NCBI RefSeq assembly: GCF_008298035.1
Contig: NZ_CP042910.1
Location: forward strand, 6,324,001 to 6,388,000
Reading direction: 5' to 3'
DNA: 64,000 bases
DNA from: Gimesia maris
Lineage (GTDB): Bacteria > Planctomycetota > Planctomycetia > Planctomycetales > Planctomycetaceae
Position 1 is the first letter of the stretch. Each line of letters opens with the position of its first letter. Positions 1 through 9,576 of the stretch are shown here, piece after piece. The position numbers were made by a program, and so were the translations under genes. Below the pieces are notes generated by a model. That model was not told the origin of the DNA, ran no database searches, and saw nothing but the letters and a program-made list of their open reading frames with translations.

Positions 1-3000
1 ACCGGCGTTTGCATTGAAGCTGCCGAATTCAGGTACTCCGATTTCAAATGATCCCTGGCGGAACTGCACATCCAGGTCGGGAGTGAATGACTCAGGTGAG
101 GCCATCCCGACAACGGTACCTTTCTTCGGCCAGGTGTCATAGTTAAGCAATGTTCGCGTTGGCGGATCACTGAAGGGAGCAACTCCCTGCCCACCCGTTT
201 GACCATTCGTCGTATTTTGTCCCTGCTGACCCTGTTGGCCACCGGTATTCTGACCACCACCACCATTCTGATTGGTACCATTCAGCAGGTTGACCTGACC
301 AAAGCCGGGCACAGGGTTCCCTGAGTTATCGACAGTCGGGTTACCGACGGTATCCTGAACGTTGAAGTCAAAGTCGACCCCAATTCGTTCGAAGAACCGG
401 TCAGACACGGTGACGAAGCGAACTTCGATGGTTACCTGCAGGTCCTGCAGCCTTCGCAACTGTTCCAGCAGGTTGGCAATTTCATCATGCACTTTCTGTG
501 TCTGACGAATAACCAGACTCAAAGTGGTTTCAAAAGGACGCACACTGCCGGCTCCACCGATCTCTTCCCAGGAATCTGGTTCGACGGTTGAGACAATCAG
601 TTCGGTCAGAGAATCAAAGTCGATATTGGATCCACCCCCGGCAACCTGAGATGTTGCTCCGTTGTTGTTCCAGGGATTGGAGCCAGGTACACCACCCATG
701 ACAGGGTCAGCAACCTGGAAGTTACCAGGAGCAGCCTGATTGCCGCCGATGCCGGAACCGTAGCTGATCGCACCCATCTGACTGTAGGGATTGGCGGCCA
801 TGTTTCCACTGGCGGCAAAGTTGGGAATCGGTACCACCAGGTCAGCCACAGGGTAGGTCTGAGTTTTCAGAGTCCCCTGCTGACGGATGCGGCTGGTGAT
901 CTTTAATACTTCGTTATCAATTGTGTAAGACAGGTTCAGAGGTTCGAGCAGCAGATTCAAGGCACTTCGCAGCTTGATTCCATTGACGTTGATTGTCACG
1001 GGAGCACTGGGTGTAACCCCTTCTTCTTCCAGACCCAGACTGTCCAGGAAGATGTTGATCCCGGTGAGAGTCTGAATTTTGCTCATGACATTTGTCAGAG
1101 GCTCACCTTCAAACTGAAGGTTGACCGGGCGATCAAGGCTCTCTTCAATCTGCAGTTCACGTTCCGTTTTCTGGTTATGGTTTTTGACATGGTATTTATC
1201 ACGTCGTTTGGTCAGTTCTGCCCACTCTTTGGCATCGTGTCCAAATTTGATATCAGGTGTGTAAGCATCTGCCAGAGATTCTTCCACATCGTTCAACTGA
1301 TTCCAGACATTCTGTTCCTTACGATCACGCATCGCATTGTTGGAGGCATCCCTTCTCAGGAACTTGGCTTTCCATTCCATTGTGACGGTGACAGGGTTTT
1401 GTGGATCGAGATCTTTGGCCTGTTTGGCAATCACTTCTGCTTCCGCATAGCGACGCTGATCAACCAGTTCATTAAATTTCTCTACCAGATCGGCCAGTTC
1501 CTGTTCGACCCGGATCTTATTTTTGATGCGAGCATCAATATACTCTTCGACTTCCTGGTTCTGCTTTTTCAGCTCTTCCAGAGGTGCGACCTGCTTGCGG
1601 AAGGAGTCAATGGACTCACGGGTTCGCTGCAGTGAACCGATCAAAGTAGCCGTCGATTTTTTATCCAGGCTGGAGCTTTCGACTTTTGACATGGTCTGAT
1701 CGATAATACTCAACGCGTCGGTAGGAGCCGATTCACGCATTCTTTCTGCTTTAAAGATGGCGTTCAGCACATCAGATCGCAGGCGGCTGAATTCAATCGC
1801 CTGTTTCTGCTGAACCAGATCAATGGTGCTTGGTTCCTGCGAACCATTTGCCGGATCGTCGGAAGAAGTCTGATTCTTCACCAGGCGGATCTTGTCAGCC
1901 CGTGAAGGTGCCAGCTCCCGCACCGCATCCTGCAACTGCTGAGCACGATGATTGTCCAGCTTTTCACCAGACTGGTAGGCGGCCAGGAAGGACTGGTAAG
2001 CAGCTTCCCGATTTCCTTCAGACAGGCGTTGCATCCCAAGGTTATACAATTCCAGAGCAGATGCACCGGGATGAATCACGGCAATCTCACTGGCTTCACT
2101 CTTCTTCATCCGGGCTACCCGTTCAGGCTGTTGTGCTGCCGTCCGGGATTCCAGATCACGCAGAATGGACTGCGGGCTGTCTTCACCAGGCTTGAATTCC
2201 ACGCCGACTCGCAATGCTTCCTGGGCGTTCACCCGTGCAGAATCAATACGACCGGCTTTCAGATCTGTTCTTGCCTGTGCAACCAGTTTCTGAGAAAACT
2301 GTTTTTTGCGTTCATTTTCCGCTGCATACAGCTGTTCCTGCGAGAGTCCGCCAGGTTGTCCCGCCATATTGCGGATGTCTGCCAGAACCTGTTCGGGACG
2401 ATCTTCAAACAGACTGTAGGCAGTATCGACCTGCTGAGCAGCTTCGGCTTTCTGTCGAGCATCTTCGATTCGCCCCTGGGCTAAATCGTTTCGTGCAGCG
2501 GCAACCAGCTTTCGTGCATATTCAGGATTGTTCTTTTCACTGGCAGTATTACCAGGATTAAATTTGGAGGCCGAGCTGGTCCCCACCCGCTTGATGAAAG
2601 CAGAGGGAGATTCGCTGGTAGAAGCAAATTCAATATTCAGTGTTTCAGCCAGTTTCTGTGCAGAGGAAGCCAGCATCAAGGCTTCATCTTTATTACCCTG
2701 CTGCAGGGCAACCTGTGCCTGTTCCATCAGACGGTTGATCCGGGGACGAATGGCATCCTGGTTCTGCTGCAGACCTTTGATTCCGGAAATGGTAGCGGCT
2801 TCGTCGGAGATCCGATCGATGGCTGCCAGTACCAGTTCAGGACGGTCGTCAAACAGATCGTAAGAAACTTTCATTCCCTGAACCTGTTGCACTTTCTGGC
2901 GGGCTCCTGCGAAGTCCCGTTTCTTAATATCCAGGCGAGCCTGGCGTAACAGTTCGGTAGCCTGTTCTTTGGAAGCTCCCTCAGCCGCAGTCATCTGGGC

Positions 3001-4182
3001 AGAACCCGTATTTCCTGTGGCAGCAAGAGAACCGGCACCAGACTGGGCGCGTTTAATCTCGTCGAGCACCAGTTCAGGGCGATCATCAAACAGTCGATAG
3101 GCGACATCCAGTTGACTGGCCTGCTGTGCCAGAGCACGTGCGGAATCCAGTCGACCCGACTGCAGTTCTGCGCGAGCCTGCTTCAGCAGTCGAGCTGCCT
3201 GGTCTTTTTCAGAAGACCCAGCGGAAGACTGTGCGACAGGTTGTTCTGGTTCTGATTTACCGGCGAAAATCTTAGTACCGGTTTTACGTTCAATTTCAGA
3301 CAGAATATGTTGAGGGCGTTCTTCAAACAGTTTGTAGGCTACATCATAATCCTGTGCCTGCAATGCGAGGGTACGGGCATCATCATAGTTGCCGGAATTT
3401 AAAGATTGTCGAGCCTGCTTAAGGAGTACAGCGGCCTGCTCTTTTTCAGTCAGTTTTCTGTCCTGGCTTCCATCAAATGGATTTGCAGCGGAAGGTGAGA
3501 AGGGATTGCTTCCCGCTGGTTCTTCTATACCGGCGACCTGCATTACCTGCGAGTTCTGACTGGCAAATCCGCCAGCCTGTTGAATGGGAGCATTTTTCTG
3601 CATGCGTTGTTCTGCGCGAGCGATGGCTGCGAGGACCTGTTCGGGACGTTCTTCAAACGGACCGTATTCCAGCCGCATGGCTGCTGCCTGGCCTGCCTTC
3701 TGACGGGCTTTGGCCAGTTCATTCAGTTTAAGATCTTCACGAGCGGACTGAAGTAACTGTCGTGCCAGTTGCTTCTGTTCTTCCGGAGACTTTCCGGTAT
3801 GACTCGAAAAGTTCGTCGTGTATTCGGTGTCGGAAGCAGGAGACTGTGCTCGGACAATCTGTTTTTCCCGGGGAGCAGCCGCCCTTGTACGAGCCCTGCC
3901 CAGGTACTCGTTCATTTTGCGGAACTCAGCGGAGGACAGTCGTCCCGGAGAGACAGAGGCTTTTTCGAGCACCTCTACCGCTTCGGCGTATTGACCTCGT
4001 TCATAATACTGAGTCCCCAGACTCAGATAGTAACGAGCTGAGCGTAATTGACGCCCAGAAACAGGCTGACCGTTATTCTCGACATCAGCAGCGACCTTCC
4101 TGGTCGTGTTGCCGAGATTGGCCAGCCACATTGACGCTGCGATCAACGTCGTACAGGCCAGTACTCCAAATGCCTTGCCCAA
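1..4182 (-). CDS. Secretin (GspD/type II-III secretion) family protein with long N-terminal repeat region, 3'-truncated by window edge
   Basis: Outer-membrane secretin-type protein; 1394 residues are visible and the reading frame is still open at position 1. The start chosen is a TTG at 4182: a perfect AAGGAGG (4191-4197) lies 8 nt upstream and the N-terminus then reads as a signal/anchor segment (residues 1-25). Tandem ATGs at 4245/4242 are in frame but lack such a site. Residues about 130-675 hold seven degenerate ~75-residue helical repeats with the consensus LFDDRPExVLxEI preceded by ARxxLxxGxxDxARxxA. About 1016-1095 resembles an N0/STN-type secretin domain, and from about 1219 comes secretin-type sequence (ETTLSLVIRQTQKVHDEI, then VTIEVRFVTVSDRFFERIGV). 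A Gly/Gln/Asn-rich insert lies near the visible end. The substrate is unknown. Family assignment is firm; the export role is inferred from the family. Confidence 0.85.
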   Translation of the reverse strand, partial: MGKAFGVLACTTLIAASMWLANLGNTTRKVAADVENNGQPVSGRQLRSARYYLSLGTQYYERGQYAEAVEVLEKASVSPGRLSSAEFRKMNEYLGRARTRAAAPREKQIVRAQSPASDTEYTTNFSSHTGKSPEEQKQLARQLLQSAREDLKLNELAKARQKAGQAAAMRLEYGPFEERPEQVLAAIARAEQRMQKNAPIQQAGGFASQNSQVMQVAGIEEPAGSNPFSPSAANPFDGSQDRKLTEKEQAAVLLKQARQSLNSGNYDDARTLALQAQDYDVAYKLFEERPQHILSEIERKTGTKIFAGKSEPEQPVAQSSAGSSEKDQAARLLKQARAELQSGRLDSARALAQQASQLDVAYRLFDDRPELVLDEIKRAQSGAGSLAATGNTGSAQMTAAEGASKEQATELLRQARLDIKKRDFAGARQKVQQVQGMKVSYDLFDDRPELVLAAIDRISDEAATISGIKGLQQNQDAIRPRINRLMEQAQVALQQGNKDEALMLASSAQKLAETLNIEFASTSESPSAFIKRVGTSSASKFNPGNTASEKNNPEYARKLVAAARNDLAQGRIEDARQKAEAAQQVDTAYSLFEDRPEQVLADIRNMAGQPGGLSQEQLYAAENERKKQFSQKLVAQARTDLKAGRIDSARVNAQEALRVGVEFKPGEDSPQSILRDLESRTAAQQPERVARMKKSEASEIAVIHPGASALELYNLGMQRLSEGNREAAYQSFLAAYQSGEKLDNHRAQQLQDAVRELAPSRADKIRLVKNQTSSDDPANGSQEPSTIDLVQQKQAIEFSRLRSDVLNAIFKAERMRESAPTDALSIIDQTMSKVESSSLDKKSTATLIGSLQRTRESIDSFRKQVAPLEELKKQNQEVEEYIDARIKNKIRVEQELADLVEKFNELVDQRRYAEAEVIAKQAKDLDPQNPVTVTMEWKAKFLRRDASNNAMRDRKEQNVWNQLNDVEESLADAYTPDIKFGHDAKEWAELTKRRDKYHVKNHNQKTERELQIEESLDRPVNLQFEGEPLTNVMSKIQTLTGINIFLDSLGLEEEGVTPSAPVTINVNGIKLRSALNLLLEPLNLSYTIDNEVLKITSRIRQQGTLKTQTYPVADLVVPIPNFAASGNMAANPYSQMGAISYGSGIGGNQAAPGNFQVADPVMGGVPGSNPWNNNGATSQVAGGGSNIDFDSLTELIVSTVEPDSWEEIGGAGSVRPFETTLSLVIRQTQKVHDEIANLLEQLRRLQDLQVTIEVRFVTVSDRFFERIGVDFDFNVQDTVGNPTVDNSGNPVPGFGQVNLLNGTNQNGGGGQNTGGQQGQQGQNTTNGQTGGQGVAPFSDPPTRTLLNYDTWPKKGTVVGMASPESFTPDLDVQFRQGSFEIGVPEFGSFNANAG

Positions 4183-4594
4183 TGTAGGTCCCTCCTTCAA
4201 GCCAGAACACCAACTGTGATTATGTTTTTTTTGAGGAGTCATCATGACTTCCAACTCGCTATCTATCTATGGGTAGGATTTTAGTCCGAATTCTGGATTT
4301 AGTGCCATACGAGTTTAGCAGGACCAACCAGGATTCCAGAAAAACGAAACGCTATTGAATGTTTGCCCTCGGGCAAAATTTAACAAACGATTGTCAGAGA
4401 AATGATAGTGTGATTTGATTTATTGAGAGTAGAGAGAAGTGTGTGCGGGTAATAATCGATTTGTCGTTTTCAGGTCAATATGATTTTGACAAATTTTTCA
4501 ATTTAAATTGCATGGTTTTCAAAATACTTTTTCAGTCTGTATTTCATGAAGCATTTCTTAACAGTGGCTTCATTTTTACTGTTCAGGACTCTGC
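4183..4594. other. Intergenic region upstream of the secretin gene
   Basis: AT-rich spacer of about 410 bp between two leftward genes. It should contain the promoter of the secretin gene and the 3' end of the parvulin transcript. The near end holds the AAGGAGG ribosome-binding site (4191-4197, minus strand). A weak inverted repeat (AACAGT/ACTGTT, 4560-4583) lies near the parvulin stop but has no T-tract. I see no gene or convincing promoter boxes. Confidence 0.5.
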
Positions 4595-5845
4595 TTAATT
4601 TGTAACTTTTTCATCTTCTGTTTCGTATTCAAACATCGATTCGATGATTGCTTTTTTGAAGAGTTGATCAAGTGTTTCTCTGGTTGCTTTCATACGGGCA
4701 TCATTGACCATGGATTGTTCCAGTTGAGCCTGCACATCAGCAAAGGGAGTATGACCTGCCTCTTTTCGATCTATCACTTTTACGATCTGAAACGAGTCAT
4801 CGGTCTCGAAGACCTGGCTTGTCTGTCCAACCGGCAATTCAAATAACGCCGCTTCGACTTCTGAATCAGCCAGGCTGCCTCGACCAGTCCAGCCCCATTG
4901 TCCTTTCTTTTCAGCCCGTGGCCCATCTGAATATTTTTCGGCCAGGGTGCCAAAATTTTCTCCCGCCTGCAGCTTATGGATGACTTCATCCAGGACGCCG
5001 ACGGCTTTGTCTTTGCCACCATGCTTTGCATAACTGATACGAATTCGTTGCCAGCGTGCTTTGGCCGGGTAGGCATATTCATCCAGATTGGATTTGTAAC
5101 GCGCCAGAACTTCTTCACGACTGAAATCATTCTTGGATTTCGCTTTGACAGCCATGAACTGCAGGGCAGACTGTTGCTTCATGAACAGTTCTTTCTCATA
5201 GTACAGCGAACGGCCCTGCTGGTTCAGTTTCTCCTCTAGTTCCTGGGGAGAACTGGCTCCCACAGCCTTTTGCAGTTCCGGAATTCGTTCTTCATCAAAT
5301 GCTTTGTCCAGATGTTCCTGGAGCATAGCCAGCTGTTCTTTTTTGAGAGTGGTTTTCATCTCGTGAATCAGCAGTTGACGTTCGATGTGAGATTTCAGGT
5401 CTCGCTTCACCAGCGCTCTGCGCAGTTTCTGGTACTCTTCGGGCGGCATTCTCTGTTCCGCCTGCTTTAGCTGAAAGTCATACACGCCGATAATATCCGA
5501 GACAAAAAGAGGTGTCCCGTTGACCATTGCAACGACGGTGCTGTCTTTTAATTCCTCGACCGATTCATCGACGGCGCTGGCAGTGGAAGTATCTGAAGAA
5601 GAGGCGACAGTGATCACCGGTGATTCGAAGGGATTATCAGATTCCTGGAAGTCACCTTCCAGAATACTTTTTCTTTCTTTAGACCGGCTCGCCATCTGCG
5701 TGTGTTCCAGCTTCTGCTGTTTCAGAGCGGACTCAAGACGTGGAGGTGGCGGCCCCAGCACCGGGTTGTCGACTTTAGGAGTCGTTTCACACCCCACAGT
5801 GCTGATAAAAGCAATCATCAATAAATATATTTGCGCGTAGCGCAT
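4595..5845 (-). CDS. PpiC-type (parvulin) peptidyl-prolyl isomerase lipoprotein
   Basis: Predicted periplasmic or membrane-anchored foldase of the SurA/PrsA/PpiD kind, which catalyses cis-trans isomerisation of prolyl bonds in exported proteins. With the ATG at 5845 (AGGA 9 nt upstream; the preceding in-frame TTG is less likely) it has 416 residues. Residues 1-19 are a lipoprotein signal ending in the lipobox STVGC. Residues about 100-250 are charged and helical, like a SurA chaperone region. About 260-362 is a parvulin domain with the typical AEKYSDGP, GQWGWTGRGSL and FELPVGQTS elements. It lies upstream of the secretin gene in the same direction, so a role in folding exported or outer-membrane proteins fits, but this is inference. 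Confidence 0.88.
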   Translation of the reverse strand: MRYAQIYLLMIAFISTVGCETTPKVDNPVLGPPPPRLESALKQQKLEHTQMASRSKERKSILEGDFQESDNPFESPVITVASSSDTSTASAVDESVEELKDSTVVAMVNGTPLFVSDIIGVYDFQLKQAEQRMPPEEYQKLRRALVKRDLKSHIERQLLIHEMKTTLKKEQLAMLQEHLDKAFDEERIPELQKAVGASSPQELEEKLNQQGRSLYYEKELFMKQQSALQFMAVKAKSKNDFSREEVLARYKSNLDEYAYPAKARWQRIRISYAKHGGKDKAVGVLDEVIHKLQAGENFGTLAEKYSDGPRAEKKGQWGWTGRGSLADSEVEAALFELPVGQTSQVFETDDSFQIVKVIDRKEAGHTPFADVQAQLEQSMVNDARMKATRETLDQLFKKAIIESMFEYETEDEKVTN

Positions 5846-6029
5846 CAAGATGCATCCTGCATGATGAACGAATTATTTACCGGGAATTAGAGAGACATTC
5901 AGTATTTAACTTTTGAAATCAGCCCGAATTACAAGGGAGGTGTAAGGAAGGGAGACAGACTGATTCAGGATTCTCATCACCCATTTCAGTAACCAGTGAA
6001 CGTTTTAGAGAGTTCAGCAGTTGAACCTG

Positions 6030-9000
6030 TCAGGGCGATGTTGCAGGATTATAGGCGGGATCAAAAGATTGTTGCAATACCGTTTTAAGCTCCTGCATCA
6101 CCTCTTCCAAATTCTCTGCTGAAATCGGCAATGGAATGTATGCTGACTTCTGATCTACGATCCGGACGGGAATCCGGTCCTGATTGCTTTTCGACAATGC
6201 CAGGATGTGATTTTTGTCTCGATAGCCCAGTACAGCGAAGTTATTTTCCAGTCGAATACTGTCAACCTGCCAGCGTTGTGACAGAATTTGTAATTCTTTC
6301 AAAATCAATAATTGTCGCGCAGGATGCGGAATGGGACCAAAACGATCTTCCATTTCTTCTTCGAGGGCGTTTAACTCCTCAAGAGATCGCACCGCTGAAA
6401 GTTTACGATAGAGTTCGATTTTAATGCGACCGGGAGGAATATAATCGGAAGGCAGATACGCAGTGCAAGGCAGGTCAATTGCCACGTGATGATGTTCACG
6501 AATGGGTTCGTTTTTCAGTTTTCTGCAGGCATTTTCCAGTAACTGGCAATACAATTCGTAACCGACGGCTGCAATATGCCCGCTCTGTTCTGTTCCCAGG
6601 ATATTTCCGGCGCCGCGAATTTCAAGATCGCGCATCGCGATCTTGAAGCCGGCTCCCAGTTCACTGTACTCTTCAATTGCTTTCAGTCGTTTGGCGGCAA
6701 TCGGCGTCAGCATCTGACCATCGCGCAGCAGCAGATAGCAATAGGCCCGATGGTGCGAGCGTCCCACACGACCTCGCAACTGATGCAGGTCGGATAAACC
6801 ATGGTTTCCCGCATCATGAATAAAAATCGTATTGGCATTCGGTATATCCAACCCGCTTTCAATAATCGTCGTGCAGACAAAGATATCAACCTTGCCGGAT
6901 ACGAAGTTCAACATCGCGGCTTCCAGCTCTGTCTCTTTCATCTGTCCGTGGCCGATTCCAATACTCGCTTCCGGTACGATCTGCTGGATTCGATCGGCGT
7001 ATTTCTGCAGATCATGCACGCGATTATGCACGAAATAAACCTGTCCATTGCGGTTCAGTTCCCGGACCATCGCATGCCGAATCAGCTCTGGATCAAAACG
7101 GGTAATCCTGGTTTCAATGGGAACACGATCGCGGGGCGCCGTCGTCAGATTGGAAATATCACGAATCCCCAGCAGTGACATATGCAGTGTTCGCGGGACA
7201 GGGGTGGCGCTCAAGGTCAGTACATCGATCTGCAGTCGCAGACGCTTCAGCATCTCTTTGGCTTCGACGCCGAAACGCTGCTCTTCATCAATGATCAGGA
7301 GCCCCAGATCTTTAAACTTGATGTCCTTCTGAATCAGGCGATGTGTGCCGATCACCAGGTCAACACTCCCGGCAGCCATTCCTTCCAGAATCGCCCGCTG
7401 TTCTTTTTTGGATTTAAAGCGTGACAGTCCTTCAATAGTAATCGGATAGTCGGCCATTCTTTCACTGAAAGTACGCGTGTGCTGTTCTGCGAGCACAGTC
7501 GTCGGCACCAGGACAGCGACCTGCTTACCCGCATCAATGGCTTTGAAGGCGGCACGGATGGCGACTTCTGTTTTTCCATATCCGACATCGCCGCAGATCA
7601 GGCGATCCATGGGCTGTGCCCGTTCCATGTCATGACGCACATCGCTGATGGCGTGCAGCTGGTCGGAGGTTTCCGTATAGGGAAACGAAGCTTCAAACTC
7701 TTTCTGCCAGTGACTGTCGGGAGGATATGAGATACCAGGTTGTCCCGAGCGCTGCGCCTGCAGACGCAGCATATCACTGGCCATATCACGGACTGCTTCT
7801 GCTGCTTTTTCTTTTTTGCTGGCCCAGCTTTTCGTCCCCAGCTTTGACAACCGGGGGACATGCTTGCCTCCACCAATATATTTCTGAACCAGGTGCACCA
7901 GAGAAACGGGAACGTACATCTGCACTTTATCACGAAACTCCAGGGAGAGATGTTCTTCCCGATACCCTTCTTTCTCCAGCAGTTCCAAACCACGAAAACG
8001 GGCAATTCCATGTGACAGATGAACGACAAAATCACCCACATTCAAGTCCAGAAAACTGTCGATCGCCCGACTCTCGACCTTTCGTTTTCGAGGCTTGTGC
8101 CTGATATCAGCCCGGCCGAACAACTCGTGATCACTGAGTACCACCAGATGTTCGGGAACGATACGAAATCCCAGCGCCAGGTTACCAATGCAGGTTTTCA
8201 CGCGTTCAGAAAGATCCAGCTCAGACTCATCCAGCAACTCCTGTAAACGATCCTGCTCGCCCTGATTATGACAGCAGACCAGTACGGTATCCTGCGGACC
8301 GATGATCGATGCCAGTTCCTCCAGCATTTGCGACTTGGACCGGGTGAACCGCTCTACCGATTCAATCTGCAGATGACAGGATATTTCGGTCGATTCCGCA
8401 GAGATCGGTGCAATGGTGACTGATGGAAAATCGGTACAGCGCGCCATGGTCGCCGGCACACTGAACAGCCCGCGTGGGTTTTCCAGGCGATCAAGATAAC
8501 GTTTGCCTTCGTCGATCAGTTCGGGGAGTTCAATCAGCGCAATACAGGCCTCAGGCGGCAGATTATCCAACAGGCTTTCAGAAGTGGTCCCATCTTCATC
8601 CCGGTTGGGAGTTTGCAATTGCCGTCCGGACACAGAGGCAGGCACAGGCGAAATCAAAGTCAGGTCGACCTGCTGACAGGTTTCGAGAGTCCGCTGCGTT
8701 TCCACATCGAACTGTCTGATCGACTCCACTTCATCCCCGAAGAATTCAATGCGAATCGGCAGTGCAGAATCTGGAGAATAAAGATCCAGAATCCCGCCAT
8801 GCATACTGAATTCACCGGGAAGCTGGATTGCCGTGGTCCGCTCAAAACCGCGCTCCAGTAACCATTTCATAAAAGCATCAGTATCGATTTCATCGCCAAC
8901 CTGAATCCGACGCGTCGCCGCTTCCCGTTGTTTTCGACTCGGCACAGGCTGCAGCAGGGCAGGAAACGATGTGACAATCACCTGGGGAGTGGACTCATTT

Positions 9001-9467
9001 CCCCCTGAATGCTGCAATCGACTGAGTACCCGCAGACGTCCGCCAAATACCGTATCGGCAACATCATGCTCGTCCGGCAAAGTCTCCCAGGCAGGAAAGA
9101 TTTCGGGGATCGTACCCAGAAAACTGGCCAGGTCACCTGTAAATTCATCGATTTCAGAGAGACGTGGCAGCACGATCAGCAGCACGGAATCCAGAGCAGT
9201 AGCAATACTTGCCGCCGCCAGCGCGCAAGATCCTCCCCAGGCTCCGTCAATTGTTCCACTCTGTCCGGATCGCAGAGCCGCTGTTACCGCGGCAAATCCA
9301 TCGCTACGACTGAGAACGGGAACCAGATCCTGCATCGACTGAATCTGACTGTCACGGGGTGTCATCATGTTCGGGAACATTTTAGCAGGCGGCACCAGAT
9401 TGTCACGTGCCTGCTGCCGAAAAACCGTTTCTGATGTTCGATTTGGGTCAATCCGACGTGACTTCAT
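6030..9467 (-). CDS. mfd: Transcription-repair coupling factor Mfd
   Basis: DNA translocase that displaces RNA polymerase stalled at lesions and recruits UvrA. At 1145 residues it has the normal Mfd length. The N-terminal third resembles the UvrB-like module. Residues about 475-545 are the CarD-like RNA-polymerase interaction domain (VGDFVVHLSHGIARF). The RecG-like motor follows, with Walker A GDVGYGKTEVAIRAAF near 625, the Walker B box IIDEEQRFG near 725, and TLSATPVPRTL. Downstream motor motifs include ESGLDIPNANTIF and QLRGRVGRSHHRAY, and a TRCF C-terminal domain ends the protein. The start at 9467 has no clear Shine-Dalgarno, and a second Met lies about 30 residues in, so the N-terminus is uncertain. 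It diverges from aroB across about 110 bp. Confidence 0.97.
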   Translation of the reverse strand: MKSRRIDPNRTSETVFRQQARDNLVPPAKMFPNMMTPRDSQIQSMQDLVPVLSRSDGFAAVTAALRSGQSGTIDGAWGGSCALAAASIATALDSVLLIVLPRLSEIDEFTGDLASFLGTIPEIFPAWETLPDEHDVADTVFGGRLRVLSRLQHSGGNESTPQVIVTSFPALLQPVPSRKQREAATRRIQVGDEIDTDAFMKWLLERGFERTTAIQLPGEFSMHGGILDLYSPDSALPIRIEFFGDEVESIRQFDVETQRTLETCQQVDLTLISPVPASVSGRQLQTPNRDEDGTTSESLLDNLPPEACIALIELPELIDEGKRYLDRLENPRGLFSVPATMARCTDFPSVTIAPISAESTEISCHLQIESVERFTRSKSQMLEELASIIGPQDTVLVCCHNQGEQDRLQELLDESELDLSERVKTCIGNLALGFRIVPEHLVVLSDHELFGRADIRHKPRKRKVESRAIDSFLDLNVGDFVVHLSHGIARFRGLELLEKEGYREEHLSLEFRDKVQMYVPVSLVHLVQKYIGGGKHVPRLSKLGTKSWASKKEKAAEAVRDMASDMLRLQAQRSGQPGISYPPDSHWQKEFEASFPYTETSDQLHAISDVRHDMERAQPMDRLICGDVGYGKTEVAIRAAFKAIDAGKQVAVLVPTTVLAEQHTRTFSERMADYPITIEGLSRFKSKKEQRAILEGMAAGSVDLVIGTHRLIQKDIKFKDLGLLIIDEEQRFGVEAKEMLKRLRLQIDVLTLSATPVPRTLHMSLLGIRDISNLTTAPRDRVPIETRITRFDPELIRHAMVRELNRNGQVYFVHNRVHDLQKYADRIQQIVPEASIGIGHGQMKETELEAAMLNFVSGKVDIFVCTTIIESGLDIPNANTIFIHDAGNHGLSDLHQLRGRVGRSHHRAYCYLLLRDGQMLTPIAAKRLKAIEEYSELGAGFKIAMRDLEIRGAGNILGTEQSGHIAAVGYELYCQLLENACRKLKNEPIREHHHVAIDLPCTAYLPSDYIPPGRIKIELYRKLSAVRSLEELNALEEEMEDRFGPIPHPARQLLILKELQILSQRWQVDSIRLENNFAVLGYRDKNHILALSKSNQDRIPVRIVDQKSAYIPLPISAENLEEVMQELKTVLQQSFDPAYNPATSP

Positions 9468-9576
9468 CCGGAGTCAGAGTTACGATAGAGGGCTGATTAA
9501 TCAGTTGATCGCAAACCCTGTTGAATGGGGTTTGCGCCAGTTGCTTACCCGCTATTTCCAGTATGAAGGATGCAAA

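Noticed and set aside
1830-4187. Several plus-strand open frames of 60-180 codons opposite the secretin gene
   Set aside because: They are antisense shadows of a GC-balanced repetitive coding region. They lack ribosome-binding sites and recognisable products.
9367-9576. Upstream extension of the aroB reading frame to 9367
   Set aside because: It overlaps the start of mfd on the other strand and does not look like AroB sequence. The GTG at 9577 has a good AAGGA and gives a normal length.
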